From positions 3,265,501-3,329,500 of the forward strand of contig JBBMNZ010000027.1 of the NCBI GenBank assembly GCA_037954325.1: a stretch of 64,000 nt of DNA. The letters run 5' to 3'. The DNA is from Fistularia commersonii (lineage: Eukaryota > Chordata > Actinopteri > Syngnathiformes > Fistulariidae). Position numbers and translations under genes: made by a program. This document shows, piece after piece, positions 54,096-64,000 of the stretch (position 1 is the stretch's first letter; each line of letters begins with the position of its first letter). A model generated the notes under the pieces. It was not told where the DNA came from. It saw only the letters and a program-made list of their open reading frames with translations, and did not search any database.

Positions 54096-55300
54096 GGCTA
54101 TAAAGATTTTACAAGCTCTGTGTTTTCAATGGTGTGCGGCGTGAAGAAAGATACACGAGACAATAAATGTCCATCCATTTTCATGTTAGAGTGAGTCAAC
54201 CAAGGTGCCCGGGACTCCGGCTCTGCCGGGGACCACCAGGGAATCATGGGGCCAGACAAGATTCTTAATCCCACGAGGTCTAACGGGTCGACCGGGGTGG
54301 CTATCTGATGCCTCTGGAACACCAGAACAGGAAGCATTCTTAAAAGCTTCAACGCCTCACGCCATTTGTTGCCTCTTGCGGTCAGCGCCCCGAGTTTGTA
54401 ACCGCTGGCAATGCAGATGCTGCGGCGATCCATCCCTCTGGCTCCCACTCCATCTCAAGAAACCTGAAACTCCTCTAACTCCGAGGCGGCATCTGACTTG
54501 GACGTGCTGACCCCGATCCAAACCGCTTGACGATCCGCGCGAACCCTTGTGGAGGTCCCAGAACGGAACGGTTTGCAGAGGGCGGTCGTGTTGGACCCCG
54601 ACACCCGCTTGGCAGGTGGCTTGTAAAAACAACCACACGCGTTTTACAGGTCCGAAAAAAAAATGTGAGCACTGCGGATAAATGAACACCTGTGAACGCT
54701 CCCAGGGATCCTGCAAGGAGATCTACTGTACCAAAACCCCAGACAGAATCCGCCTTGTTCCTCCTGACTCAAAGGCGCGTTGGATCAGCCAGTTTCCTTT
54801 CCAGCTACTCCAGCATAAGATTTTGCTGAGAACCTACAAACCTGGTTGGAGCACACCCTCCGCTAATGGGGAATTGCTCCATGTCACTCCATGAGCGACA
54901 TGAGGGCATGTCACTCAGGTTTAGGAGTTCGATAAAGTGTCACTTCTATGGATTGACGCTCCCCTCCATTGATGTCAGGCTGTAAACCTCCACGGCCAGG
55001 CTTGCTTTCCCTTCCTGAATTGCCCGACGGTTTACCAGCGCCACTTCCTGGGTCAACAAGCGTGCTTTCCGTGTTTCTTTTTTGTTGTCGTTGCTGGTTG
55101 TTGCTGTTCTTTTAGCCCTCCTGTAATCATGTGAAGTTTTATGAGACGCCCGGGTCAACCAGGCCCGAAATATCCACTCCTCCTGCTTCTTTTAATCTCC
55201 TTCTTCTTACGACCAACTTTTTCAGACTTCTACAGTTACAACTATGACAAAAACACACACACTTTTTTTTTAGATTTCACTTACTTGACATCTTCCGAAA
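54096..55300. other. Unassigned, possibly an old repeat
   Basis: 54180-54700 is GC-rich with low stop density in several frames, and its texture differs from the flanking DNA. An old LINE-like or other dispersed repeat is possible but no diagnostic motif was found. 54700-55140 holds no gene that I can support. Confidence 0.35.
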
Positions 55301-56245
55301 TGCAAGAGAAATACATCCGTGTGGACAAAGTGGCTCGCTCGGGTTGCCGAGGCTGAAAACACCGCGCCGCTAATCTCCATAATATCAGAGGACTACATCG
55401 TTCGATCTTGTATTTTATATGACTTATCTTCACATTTGTTTTTCACAGACATCCAGAAAGAAAATGCATCTTAGGTGTTGCTCCTGATAGTTCACTTCAA
55501 GTTCATTCATCACCGTTTTTTTCCTGGATGGAGTGTCCTAGCAGAGCTTAGCCGGTGGCTCATGAGAATTTCCTCACCTGACCAATGCTTTTCACCCTGG
55601 GGGCTGAACAGAGAGCTAACCCCCATCCGGGAGCTGCATGTGATGCAGTTTCTGCAGTAGCATCAATATATCCCATATTGGGGGGGGTGTTGTCTCTCCT
55701 GGACAGTCACATGCTTCCTCTCCCTTGGAGCGTCCATGACAGCAGAACAGTTCAATCTTACTGATCTCTATTATAACAAACACACATACTGTCTTTGTGT
55801 TGAGGGAGATCTTTGCATGCGCATCCGTGCACGCGGCCGTTAAATCATATGAAATACGGCATGAACTTTTTTTCGATAGGGAGATTTTGGTGCTGGGGGG
55901 GGGTTGCACGTGGGACTCTGCCTGAAAAACCTCATCTTCAGTTAAGCGCTCCCGAGAGCGAGCGTAACAGGTGTTTTATCTAATTTGAGAGCGGGGGATT
56001 TCTGCGGCATAAATGACACCTGCTTGAAGTGAAAAACTAGCTTTGACACTCGCGGGTCCCATTTAGCGACTAGCGCTAACTGTAAAATAGAGCCAAGAAA
56101 ACAGGGAATATGTAAAGAAGATACACCGTATTACTCTCCATTGGAGAGCTAGAGACTGAGCGGTGCCTTCACTGTCTGTCTCAAGTGTTGTCCGTAAGCC
56201 GTATAAGAAAATGAACAAAGTGTTTTTTTTAGAATTAATTTAGAA
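55301..56245. other. Unassigned non-coding
   Basis: G-run near 55680 and 55896. No gene or clear motif cluster is seen. Confidence 0.45.
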
Positions 56246-56915
56246 CACCAATAAGAGAGGCCTCATTTGTATTTAGGGCTGCAGAGGGGAGAAACAAACA
56301 ACTTGCTAAAGCGTCCGAAACCCCTGCAGTATGGTCACGGTATTCTGTGGATGGGCTTCAGAGGACATTATGACAGAGGAGAAACGGGACGGTCGAAAAC
56401 ACCAGCGAATCATGGAGGTCTCTCTACATAAAAAAGCGTGGTTTCCTCGAACAGTGGAAACAGGCTTAGCGGTTGGAGGATGGATCTTTTTTTTCCTTGC
56501 CACAGTTAATTTTCAAATCTTCAACATCCTATGGCTGTCTGTTTGTCTTCCTCTTTTCTGTTTTTTTGTCTGCTTTCATTCTTTTCTTTTAAAATGAAAC
56601 TGGAGCTGGGGTGGCGATAGTGATAGATGGCTCAGCGCTCTAACACTTTATCCAATCCGGCGCAGATTTCATCCAATAAAGAATCACTTGTGCACTCTCG
56701 AACTAAATGGAAGTCAGGCAGCGGAGAGAAAGGGGCTACCGTGTGGTTCTGAGCTGCGAAAATCAAATTTTCTTAAAGCTGCCACAGCAGAGGCTGGCGG
56801 AAAAGGCTGCAACAGCCATGACTGGCCAGGGCCACAACGTCTGCACACACAATTTAATCCATCACAGACTGCTTGACACCATATCAATCAACCTTTCATC
56901 AGCATGAGCCCCCCC
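56246..56915. promoter_or_regulatory. Candidate regulatory block
   Basis: 56690-56910 is smooth and contains CACAATTTAATCC and ATATCAATCAACC. Two plus frames (56688-56876, 56707-56907) are open together, which is a low-stop effect rather than coding. T-rich 56485-56595. Confidence 0.4.
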
Positions 56916-56919
<4 letters not shown>

Positions 56920-56963
<44 letters not shown>

Positions 56964-57120
56964 TGCACACACACACACACACATACAAAAAAAGAAAAAA
57001 AAACAATATTTCTATTCAATCTATTCTTACTGTGGACCTCCTGATTCCTGCTGACCAATGAAGAGGGCCAGAAAACTGTAGCTGGTAAATGCACATGAGC
57101 ATCAGCAGACACACCTCGCC

Positions 57121-57151
<31 letters not shown>

Positions 57152-57152
57152 A
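56920..57152. repeat. (CA)n and (TG)n arrays
   Basis: CA with CGCATGCA interruption at 56920-56984; TG at 57126-57152. Confidence 0.95.
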
Positions 57153-57159
57153 TAAACGC

Positions 57160-57655
57160 TGCTGACTCCTGTTGTTAATAACCAGTCAGACAGTGAGTGT
57201 TTCAGGTGGTTGCTAGATAATCTGGGTTTTCTGAAGTCCGGCATCAATATGTAAAATATCAATATGTAAAAACTGAATCTGTGAAGAGAGGCAGCATCAA
57301 AACAACGGCACGCTGGATTAAAGAAGTTATTATATTTATAAATGTTTGTCATCAAAGTAGTTATGTTTCATCTAAACCGTACAATATAGCAATATTATTT
57401 ATTCATTCACGAACATGGATTGTAGTTCTTCTTTTACAACTAATCATTTTCATCGTATAGCAACATGCCAGTCAACGCACAACGGTCGATGAATACACAT
57501 GAGATATTACACAGATTCTAAATTTAACTCGAACTACTTCATTGATGATCAGAATTGGGAGCGAGTCGTTTAAAAAGTTGACAATAAGTTGCGCTACTTC
57601 CCTCGGTGTCACAAAGTAGATTTTCCAGAAATGTAAAGGCATACCGCCCGGTATA
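57160..57655. other. Unassigned, short tandem duplication
   Basis: ATCAATATGTAAAA occurs twice, 15 bases apart, at 57243-57271. AT-rich. No gene is seen. Confidence 0.5.
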
Positions 57656-57657
57656 AA

Positions 57658-58025
57658 TGATTTACGTGTACTAATAAACGATACGGCACCATGTCAGCGG
57701 TGCCACATCTGCCTGTCCTTCTGTAACTTTCACCGACGCCACCCCGGCAGCTCGCCACCTTCCCCCCCCTCCCGTCGCCGTCCTTTGTTCCGGGAATCTA
57801 GTCCCTCTTACCCCCTCTGCATCCCACAGGCTGTGGCTCCAGTGGCCTATGATTTATAATTCATAGAGGCCGCTTTTATATGGGACCTTAGTCTACCTGA
57901 TACCCTGCTGCTGGGCCCGTCCTAGGACAGTGAGAGGGGGGCTCTTCATTACGCATGGCACCAGCATACTCACATGACAGCCGTCTCTTTGAAGCGCAAG
58001 CGCCGTATGTAAATCGGACACACAC
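57658..58025. promoter_or_regulatory. Strong conserved-element-like block
   Basis: 57825-58015 is smooth with GCCTATGATTTATAATTCATAGAGG near 57845 (a partial dyad around TTATAA), GCTTTTATATGGG and CATTACGCATGG. Confidence 0.45.
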
Positions 58026-58029
58026 GAAA

Positions 58030-58585
58030 AAAATCCATTCGTCCGAGTCAAGATTTCCCCGAAATGAGTGCTTTTTATTGTTTTGTTTGTTGTTTTTTTT
58101 CTTCCCATAAGCCACCGGCCATTGTGTTTCTCTAACTTCCTTCCTGTAATAGTTCCTTTTTGCCTCTTTCTTTCGCATAAACACAGTGTTGACTTTACTT
58201 TTTTGTTTTCTCCTCTTAAACGCCGTATTTTTCGCCGGCTTGCGCGACAATGCTATTTTTCCCCTCCAGAACCCGCAAAGCTCAGGTCTCAGAGTATCCA
58301 CATTACTTCCTCTCCAGTTCACCCTGACGCTCTGACCTCCTTGCATACTACAGAGGTCTCCAACCCAGACGGTGCTCTCTACTTTGTGCTCATGGCCTAG
58401 GGCTCTGCTTGGCCTCCGTGCTCCGTTGGCTCCCTCGACCCTGGTGAGGCTCCAAAAGGCCAAACACCGTACTTATTTTCGATGCCTCACCACCCACCGA
58501 TGTCTCCGGCGCTGCGGAAGGGAGGCAGAGCGAGGGGCCTTGACTGATTGCCAGCAGCGGCTCAAATGACACAAAAAGAACAGCT
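58030..58585. other. Unassigned, long open frame rejected
   Basis: A 191-codon minus frame (57888-58463) and plus frames overlap. Lys-rich section arises from T-rich plus strand. No domain is recognised. Confidence 0.45.
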
Positions 58586-58589
58586 CAGC

Positions 58590-58980
58590 CCGGATCAGAC
58601 GCGTGTATTATTGTTGTCGTTGCTAAGTGTTCCCGGCTAATTATTCCTCCCTCATTTGCAAACGTGGCTGCTGCTCATTTCCATATCAATGTCAGCGAGC
58701 ATAGGGTACGATGTCAAGGAGTTAAGCGTGTGGCTAAGCTGTGGCGCAGAGCAGCCTTCATCTCGACAACAAACAGCACCCCCCTTCCCTCCGCCGCCGC
58801 CGCCGCCACCACCCGTGCCTCTAGAACCAACATCACTGCCATGACACCCCCTGCCGCGTTAGTCTAATAAACAGCCAAAACAGAATGGAATATACTGTGT
58901 TGTTGTGCGATGATGGGGGGCGGGGGAGGGGGGGGGGGCTGAGGGGTGTGTGTGCGTGGTGGTGGTGGTGGTGGGGGGCT
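58590..58980. promoter_or_regulatory. Possible regulatory block then G-rich repeat
   Basis: 58595-58780 is smooth (GGCTAATTATTCC, CATTTGCAAACG). CCG repeats 58788-58812. G-rich with GGT units 58915-58977. Confidence 0.4.
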
Positions 58981-59300
58981 GACATAGCAAAGAGCTCTCT
59001 GTCAAATCAGCGGGTTGCCCCTGGATTAGTTCGGTTGTAACACAACCCTGGGCTCCATGGAGATCATTTAGGCAATTATCAAGAACAAGGCCGGCTGCAG
59101 CGCTGAACAGCTCACTTCAAAGGGCCTACACCAGATGAACAGTTACAGCACACTGGTCAATTTCCATACAAGCCACCCCAGCCCTCCCCTCTCGCCTTCA
59201 CTCACTCCTCCTTTGCTTGTGCCTCCAGGCATTTTGACTGCGCTAATGAACATAAGACCCTTTTCTCCATCCCAGACCCACATTCATAGCGGCTATATGA
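58981..59300. promoter_or_regulatory. Strong conserved-element-like block
   Basis: Repeat-free and unique: CTGGATTAGTTCGG, CATTTAGGCAATTATC, GGTCAATTTCC and GCGCTAATGAAC. Confidence 0.45.
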
Positions 59301-59655
59301 TTAGAAGTTCATGATGCGCTTTTCTCCGCCGTCCTGCTGAAACACAAAGGCGGCCCTGGCGAAGGACGCCGGCGCCCGCCAGATGCCTCAGACGGGCTTG
59401 TCGGCTGGAGGAAACTGACAGGATTTTGGGACGGGACTTTTGAACTAGAGGCGGAGAGCCGGCCAAACCATCCGCGATAATCACCAATCCCTTCTTATTT
59501 GTCGATATCAAATATTACACTTTAAAGAAAGATTCTGATTGCTCGCTACGCTTTGTTTTCTTTGTTTCCCTTCTTCTGCAGTCACAGTCCGCCTTTATCT
59601 CTCTCTCACACACACGCAAACACACACACACGCGCACACACACACACCCAAAAAG
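59301..59655. other. Unassigned, ending in CA array
   Basis: CpG-rich 59335-59400; CA/CGCA at 59606-59648. No gene is seen. Confidence 0.5.
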
Positions 59656-60705
59656 CACAGCGGCACCAGACTACCACTCTAATCAGACTAGGTCATGTTT
59701 TGTCGTAAAGATCCAAGACAAACATACAAGCAACAAGATCCTTTACTAAGGATAGAGTTTCTAATCATGCACTATAAATTATTCAGCCTCGAAAAATCTG
59801 CCCCCTCCAAATGCCTATTGATGCGGGGCGGACAGCGTCAGGCCGCCGACATGGATACGGAAGCTGCCATCAAAGTTCGGAGGACATCAAGGGGTGAAGC
59901 GGGGGGTTGACCCGGGTCAAAAAAGCCAAGGATAGATACCCAGCGCCTCGGACGAGAGCCAGAACCTCAGTCCTGGAAATAATCGATTGGCTTTGGAGGA
60001 GCCGAGACATCAGCGCCGTCGGCATGGCGATGAATTCAACCCGGCGAATGCGAAAGCTAAAGCAATGTTATCAGAAGTCGAGCAGTCATTTATTCTCATT
60101 CCAATATTCATTTTTTTTGATTGTGCTTTACCTTTGAGTCGGTAGCTTTATAAATAAAGCTATTTCAAACTTTTTTTCCGCAATGTGATTCAATTATTCC
60201 GCAGTAAAAGCGTGTACCCTCTGATATAGGAGCATCCATGTGGAGATTTCAAGAAATGCAAAAAGAAGATATCTGGTGTCATTTAGAGCGTGTTTAATTG
60301 CAAATTAAGTGATCTTGATTTTTCATGAAGCCTTTCTCCGCACACCGCCACGTGCAACAAACGCACAAAGACTAGTTTGGCTGTGAGAGGCCCGGATGCT
60401 TCCGCCGCACGGCAGTGTCACAAGAAGCCCTCATCGGAGTGAGAATATTTAAAAAAAAAATGTGCTTGATCACAGAAAGATTTAGTTATTACAATAATTT
60501 ATCATGAAATAGTGGAATTAAGGGCGTATGGAGCCATGTACAGACTTCTAAAGTGCCCAAACAGACCCTGGTGGGGGGGTCATTTGTATTCGCTTACTCT
60601 GCCATTTTAATTGACGCATTCAGGATGAGGGTCATCCACTTGTGGTCATTGAAAAACATTCAAACAATTTTTTTCTTGGATTCTCTATATTTTAGATACT
60701 TTGTG
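59656..60705. promoter_or_regulatory. Possible regulatory blocks
   Basis: 59660-59830 (GAGTTTCTAATCATGC, CTATAAATTATTC), 60165-60330 (GTGATTCAATTATTCC, GTTTAATTGCAAATTAAGTG) and 60480-60660 are smooth. The middle, 59840-60110, is CpG-rich. Confidence 0.4.
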
Positions 60706-60711
60706 CGTGAG

Positions 60712-60727
60712 GTTTTTTTTTTTTTTT
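60712..60727. repeat. T16 homopolymer
   Basis: Sixteen T. Confidence 0.93.
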
Positions 60728-60854
60728 AAACTTATAATATTTACAGCTTAACTACTACCTCTGCACGGTCCACTTTCTGCTGTGTGAATTGAAAGTTCCC
60801 CATTGTGGGACAATTTAAAGTGCATTGTATTCTAGTTTTTTATTCAAACTCACA

Positions 60855-60992
60855 ACGGGCGACGAGTCGCATTGCCAATCAATGCCAGGGCCACATATAG
60901 AGACATAAAACCACTCACCCTCTCATTCACACCATTCATTCTCTCATTCACAGGGGGGGAACACGGAGACTCCGCACGGAACGGCCCCGTGT
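60855..60992 (-). mobile_element. Degraded tRNA-SINE fragment, minus strand
   Basis: Holds the GAGACATAAAACCACTCACC body unit and a CATTCACACCATTCATTCTC repeat of it. It then jumps to the GGAACACGGAGACTCCGCAC word that lies nearer the head, so the middle is deleted. No A or B box is left. Same family as the copies at 5.0, 32.3 and 35.0 kb. Confidence 0.65.
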
Positions 60993-62160
60993 CTCTTTCT
61001 TCAGTTAAAAGCGAGCGGCCTTCACAGACGTGGCCTAGTTCTGTGCGTTTGATGGAGTTGAAGGTTGTATAAATCTTTGGTGTAAAAATTAAAATAAGAA
61101 ATAACAGCCGGGATGAAATATCAGACATCTGCCGGCGTGGAGGAAAGGACTACGTTTTCATCGTATTTCATCTCAACACCTGAGAAAATGTGTGTGTGAC
61201 CTTTAAGTTCACAAATGCTTTCACTGTCGTATTATTTGAATTTTAAATATTTGTCTATTTTTTTCCCTGTACATACCGCGGTGACACTGAAGATCACAAT
61301 AATCTGCAGGCCTCCGTCATTGAGCTTCCATGTGTTGCACAAATTAATTTCATCTATGCCCCGTTTTATAATAACGCTCTGTCCTGAGTGCAGCTTGTAG
61401 CACACAACCACACTAAACACACAAGCTTTAATTTATTCTTATTTTATGTGTTTTAAGTTGCCGCTATCATCCCGAGGGTGGATGACAGTGTGAATATTAA
61501 AGATAATATTCGTTCATCTCCCTACGAGTCACCGAGTCAGAAGCGCCGACCCAGGTGGAGTGCATTGTAAAAATGTGTGTTTTCGCTGAGCAGCAGAAGG
61601 GAAGTGGCAGGTCAGAGGTCATCTTCAGCGCCACTTGAGAATGGACGCAGAGTGGGAGCGCCGCCATCGATGCGACCCTTGACCGTTTACGATGGGACGG
61701 CCGGTATGAAAGTCACAGGAGGTGATCACCTGATTTCTAAAAAGGCTAAATAAAATCAATAAGTAGTGATGATCCCTTCTGCTTCTGTTGGAGCCGAGCA
61801 ACGTCGAGGGCGCAACCGCAGTGCGGCGACGCTGCGAAAAAGGCCGCTCGTTCGGCGGGTAACACAGAGCCGGCGCTGACTGGGTGCTTATTATGGCGGA
61901 GGAGGTGGCGGTTGACCAGCGATGGAGAGAAAGAATGGAGAACCGCGCTGAGCTCTCAATAGCAGCGCATTCCGCTTGCAAAGCAATCTAAATATTTTTT
62001 AAATGTACCATTCATCTACACGCTGTAATCTATACAGCGCCCTTTAAGTCCCTGGAGGTGATTATTTTTAACTTCTTTCCACAAATTATAATCTTGCGCA
62101 CGCAAAATCATATCCTGTGGGAGTGGCGGGTGAAAAGGGGAATGACAGGGCGTCTTATTC
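60993..62160. other. Unassigned non-coding
   Basis: AT-rich 61210-61480, then mixed and CpG-containing 61640-61960. A 118-codon minus frame (61625-61981) has no domain. No gene is supported. Confidence 0.45.
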
Positions 62161-63445
62161 CCAGTGTCAACCTTTTTGATTAGTTAACAAAAACTCCAAA
62201 ACTTTGCGATTGTATCAAAAGGACTAAACCGCGCGTGCACGCGCTCGCTTTCGGCTCTTACGCGTTACACTCGTGGCTCTTTATAATCATCTCAAACTTG
62301 AAAGCAGTTATTCTGCCACTGTCCGTTTTTAAGGGGCCTTCAACGGGCCTGTACCGCATCTGTGATCATCATATCTGTTAGATTTGTCAAAGAAGCTCTT
62401 TGTAGGTCCAAACAACCACGCCTTTTCCCCCTCAGTTGTCCCAGTTGTGTGATTCAAACCATCTTTTAGAACCAAAGGAACACAGTCTTTGAACACTTTG
62501 GAACTGGAGAGAGGATGGCAGCTCTTAACTCTGCATTTGTCAGCTTGTCAAGAAAGTCTGTTCTTTCATTTTATGCCGCTCTCTGACTTTTAAGATGTCT
62601 GACATCCTGATATCCGTGTCCACCGCATCCAAATACCCTTCTCTCCTGCGTATCTGTGCAGATTTGACCAAGAGTCGTCATGCATTTCCTCTGAATATGT
62701 ATGCAAACATTACTACTGGATGTCAACGTCCTCCCTGCCTTCTCCACTGGTGCCTCCTGGTCTCGATCCAGTTTTTATCTGCTGAAAATGAATGCCAGCC
62801 CCTCATTGTTAAATACAGATTAGCCCAATGTTAGTTAAATTGTACATTTTCAGAACAAGATGTAATTTCGCTGTAATGGAAAAAAAAAAGCTGAACCTTG
62901 TTCACGTTAAATTCCGCAGCTGGCCGTCACTTTCCATTGCTCAATTCAAATGATAGAAAGTGTCAAAACAGCTGTCCGGCTTGCTTTCCCCGATGCAGAA
63001 ATCAAGTACATATATATATATATCAGTTGGGAAACTCGAGCCCTGGTCAGATAATAGTGCTGATGGAGCTCTGCTTCTTCTGCAGGCTGCTCCCTTCACT
63101 GTCAAGTCCAGCCGCATTTAATTTATGGATATAATCCTGCCTAATAGTCCCAGTTTTGCCATTTCCATTCATTACCAGAGGTGGCCCTTATCGCCGGATG
63201 CTGTCGCGGTTCTTATCGGTCAGAGGCGCAGCACTCCTCTCAGCACAGACCGGGTCCGGGTCCATCACGCTGGCTGTGCGGAAGAAACCGACTCCATCCC
63301 CACAGGAGCACTCTGTCCCCCTCATGTAAATATTGCATGAATTACATGTGTTGAGGTTTCCTGTGCCGAGTTAAGCATCGCTGATAAAAACAGATGTTCA
63401 TCTTCTGCACAGGGACCTGTTAAATTTAGCTCTCCCACATGACCG
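62161..63445. promoter_or_regulatory. Long conserved-element-like block
   Basis: 62160-62420, 62560-62880, 62890-63000 and 63110-63420 are smooth, with TTTGATTAGTTAAC, GTCTGACATCCTG, ATTGCTCAATTCAAATG, GCATTTAATTTATGG, AATATTGCATGAATTACATG and GTTAAATTTAGC. A TA run lies at 63009-63023. Confidence 0.43.
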
Positions 63446-63800
63446 GACGCGTTACTCGCTGAATACGTCATCCCTGCGCAACCTATAGACGGGGAACGTC
63501 GACAACCGTGGCTGGACTCCAGTCGTATTCCTCTGAACGCATCTCACGCCCCGGCCACGGACCTAGGATTTTAAACTTTCAGACACAACAATGACGGGAG
63601 ACGGATTACGTGATTCCTCATAGCTAGGCTAAGTTAGCGGGGACGAGCATGGAGGACAACAGCAATATGGACAAAATGCAAGTTAGCCTTCTTCTGCCCG
63701 GCAACGCTACTGTTTAGAGAATGAGATGACGGGCCTCCATCACCTCGTCGATGTACGGTTACTGATACCTTCAATGTTTCCATAGCAACCTATAAAGATA
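63446..63800. promoter_or_regulatory. Promoter-like segment near right edge
   Basis: CpG-containing, with TTACGTGA (bZIP/E-box type) near 63606, a GCTAGGCTAAGTTAGC stretch of a sort common in fish 5' leaders, an ATG in fair context at 63649 and an RFX X-box at 63776-63789. The ATG opens only 22 codons to TAG at 63717, so it may be an upstream ORF, an unspliced first exon or chance. No TATA box. Confidence 0.28.
63776..63789. promoter_or_regulatory. RFX X-box motif
   Basis: GTTTCCATAGCAAC matches the RFX consensus of two half sites around AT. Such sites commonly lie near promoters of ciliary genes; binding here is inferred. Confidence 0.45.
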
Positions 63801-64000
63801 ACCGAGTCTGATTTAAGCAAACGTATATATTTGAAAAAAAAAAAAAAACATTAAAAGGTCCCATCTGCCTGCACGCTGGAGAGATGGACCCTGTCTGTGG
63901 ATTTTCTGGTCTTGTGGACAAAAATACGAATAATTTAAAAGATAACTCCTAAAAAGCCACTCCATGATGATCCTGATCGTCGTCCATCATCTGCTCCGTC
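63801..64000. other. Unassigned, poly-A run
   Basis: A16 near 63834-63849. GATGATCCTGATCGTCGTCC at the end. No gene is seen. Confidence 0.5.

Noticed and set aside
57888..58463. 191-codon minus-strand open frame, the longest in the window
   Set aside because: Lys/Asn-rich middle reflects a T-rich plus strand; plus frames overlap it; no domain.

Overview
The window looks like vertebrate, most probably teleost fish, nuclear DNA. Four things point there. There are very many long (CA)n/(TG)n microsatellites. The tRNA-derived SINE fragments are of types that I know from percomorph-like fish genomes. AT-rich and CpG-rich stretches alternate without any bacterial-style gene packing. No open frame has the length, codon pattern or ordered domains of an ordinary gene. 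The longest stop-free stretches (175-191 codons) have no recognisable domain and are best explained by chance or low complexity. I identify no certain protein-coding gene, rRNA, tRNA gene or CRISPR array.

Layout. Blocks of a few hundred bases that look like conserved non-coding regulatory DNA alternate with simple repeats. These blocks are moderately AT-rich and free of microsatellites, and carry TAATTA/ATTAAT, octamer, SOX, nuclear-receptor and RFX-like motifs. The clearest ones by eye are near 2.9-3.1, 7.5-7.8, 8.4-9.1, 12.3-13.7, 14.0-14.6, 17.9-19.0, 22.0-22.3, 27.0-27.5, 28.1-29.7, 31.2-31.5, 32.7-34.6, 37.5, 41.4-41.8, 42.3-42.8, 43.2-43.5, 47.7-48.1, 52.4-52.7, 53.2-53.6, 56.7-56.9, 57.7-58.0, 59.0-59.3 and 62.2-63.4 kb. 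The whole resembles an enhancer-rich gene desert or giant intron beside a developmental regulator. Which gene it serves cannot be read from the sequence, and conservation itself cannot be seen without other genomes.

Mobile DNA is sparse. There are five SINE pieces near 5.0, 32.3, 34.6, 34.8 and 60.9 kb; two of them (34.6 and 35.0 kb) sit tail to tail. No complete LINE, LTR element or DNA transposon was recognised. Simple repeats include a 106-bp TATC array, a (TG)n-(CG)n tract with Z-DNA potential, 35 consecutive T, purine-rich strands of about 230-250 bp, and several short tandem duplications.

Items most worth a second look: a splice-flanked 80-nt open segment at 32.8 kb; a 101-nt open segment after a strong polypyrimidine tract at 50.8 kb; a CATTGTT/AACAATG inverted repeat at 8.8 kb; hairpins at 3.46, 11.17, 36.17 and 41.06 kb; RFX X-box-like sites at 1.7, 16.2 and 63.8 kb; and a promoter-like stretch near the right edge.
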